In this document: positions 63,691-64,000 of the stretch, piece by piece
Layout: each line of letters begins with the position of its first letter
Position numbering within the stretch: the stretch's first letter is position 1
DNA from: Acidobacteriota bacterium
GTDB lineage: Bacteria; Acidobacteriota; Vicinamibacteria; Vicinamibacterales; SCN-69-37
Length of the DNA: 64,000 nucleotides
Reading direction: 5' to 3'
NCBI GenBank assembly: GCA_005799825.1
Contig: SYFT01000004.1
Location: 37,363 to 101,362, forward strand
The notes under the pieces: model-generated
The model's input: the letters and a program-made list of their open reading frames with translations, nothing else
Database searches by the model: none
Told to the model about the DNA's origin: nothing
Made by a program: the position numbers and the translations under genes

Positions 63691-64000
63691 TTACTTCTTG
63701 CTTGCCGCCCGTTCTAGATTCTTCCTGACCCTGAACGTCACGATCCGGGTGATCAGAGCGAGTGGCATCGGCTGGTTGAGAGGGAATCTCACCGACCCTT
63801 TCGCGCCCGCGTACTTCGATAATTCCTTTTCGAATTCTTTCAGCCCCGTCGGCGTAGGGTAGAACCCGATGTGGCTCTCGAAAGCCCCAAAGTGCACCAG
63901 GTTGCCGTGCAGAACGAACATCGGGATCTGGTAGCTGATCTTCTCTTCGGCTTTCGGTGCCGTCTTGCGGATGGTGTCCCGGACCTGTCGCAGCAGGCGC
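63691..64000 (-). CDS. DUF1801 protein (partial; N-terminus beyond the window)
   Basis: The last 103 codons of a minus-strand gene continue past position 64000. The sequence KAEEKISYQIPMFVLHGNLVHF, then FESHIGFYPTPTGLKEFEKEL and SVRFPLNQPMPLALITRIV, matches DUF1801, a frataxin-like fold that includes YdhG-type iron chaperones. Internal ATG 63921 would give a truncated product and is not the start. The function of this member is unknown. Confidence 0.85.
   Translation of the reverse strand, partial: RLLRQVRDTIRKTAPKAEEKISYQIPMFVLHGNLVHFGAFESHIGFYPTPTGLKEFEKELSKYAGAKGSVRFPLNQPMPLALITRIVTFRVRKNLERAASKK

Noticed and set aside
1-64000. CRISPR arrays, tRNA and rRNA genes
   Set aside because: No regularly spaced direct repeats were seen, and no cloverleaf or rRNA segment was recognised by eye; a tRNA could still be missed without a covariance search.

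Overview
The window is a dense, high-GC bacterial chromosome segment. It holds about 58 protein-coding genes on both strands, many joined by 4-bp ATGA/GTGA overlaps, and at least seven gene remnants. I found no rRNA, tRNA, CRISPR array, phage or intact transposase. A remnant of a duplicated MacB/FtsX-type orphan permease, the HpnCDE squalene route, the fused FeS/NrfD molybdoenzyme and the repeat-rich intergenic hairpins together suggest an Acidobacteriota-type heterotroph, possibly Vicinamibacteria. That placement is inference only, because there is no phylogenetic marker RNA here.

Layout. 1-5.8 kb: a partial FAD oxidoreductase diverges from a GcvT-like protein, an APC permease, a secreted histidine phosphatase, an M14 carboxypeptidase and a PanE-type reductase. 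5.8-12.3 kb: a TauE/SafE permease with its DUF1634 partner converges on a two-gene molybdoenzyme operon (FeS-NrfD fusion, then catalytic subunit), followed by a truncated SNF2-like helicase remnant and queF. 12.4-16.3 kb: an HU protein, then lipoamide dehydrogenase, 2-oxoacid dehydrogenase E2 and LipB, a lipoylation module without an E1. 16.3-25.1 kb: a malate-dehydrogenase-like protein without visible catalytic residues, a second TSUP permease, GNAT, MOSC, SRPBCC, SDR, MFS, a threonine-dehydratase-like enzyme, an MBL hydrolase, FHA and an alpha/beta hydrolase. 25.1-30.2 kb: YgfZ, a CDF transporter broken by three in-frame stops, a deoxyhypusine-synthase-like enzyme, a hairpin element and a DprE1/DprE2-like pair. 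30.3-35.6 kb: a MutT-type Nudix and a short MutY with a 4-bp overlap, diverging from an ATP:cobalamin adenosyltransferase and hpnC-hpnD-hpnE (presqualene to squalene), then a thiI fragment. 35.6-41.2 kb: a LacD-type aldolase, a lipoprotein, peptide deformylase, a double-length ThyX-family protein, a thioesterase, a beta carbonic anhydrase and a frameshifted TIM-barrel isomerase. 41.2-45.8 kb: an envelope-export operon (LolA-like, MMPL/RND permease, beta-barrel) behind a strong promoter with a palindromic operator. 45.9-64 kb: mostly peptide, amino-acid and sulfur metabolism: MBL hydrolase, rhodanese, penicillin acylase, two M20 peptidases, VTT membrane protein, DinB, pirin, cystathionine beta-synthase, DUF885 peptidase, cyclophilin lipoprotein, aminotransferase plus methylmalonate-semialdehyde dehydrogenase, N-formylglutamate-amidohydrolase-like lipoprotein and a partial DUF1801 protein.

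Two patterns cut across the genes. First, at least a dozen start codons sit 6-8 nt after a TANNNT-like -10 box with no Shine-Dalgarno sequence, suggesting frequent leaderless transcription. Several divergent gene pairs have overlapping or mirror-image -10 boxes. Second, several families of perfect or near-perfect inverted repeats are scattered through the window. One family has conserved 14-bp ends and variable but self-complementary interiors. Another has a copy inside the hpnE coding sequence. These repeats look like non-autonomous, RAYT/MITE-like mobile palindromes.
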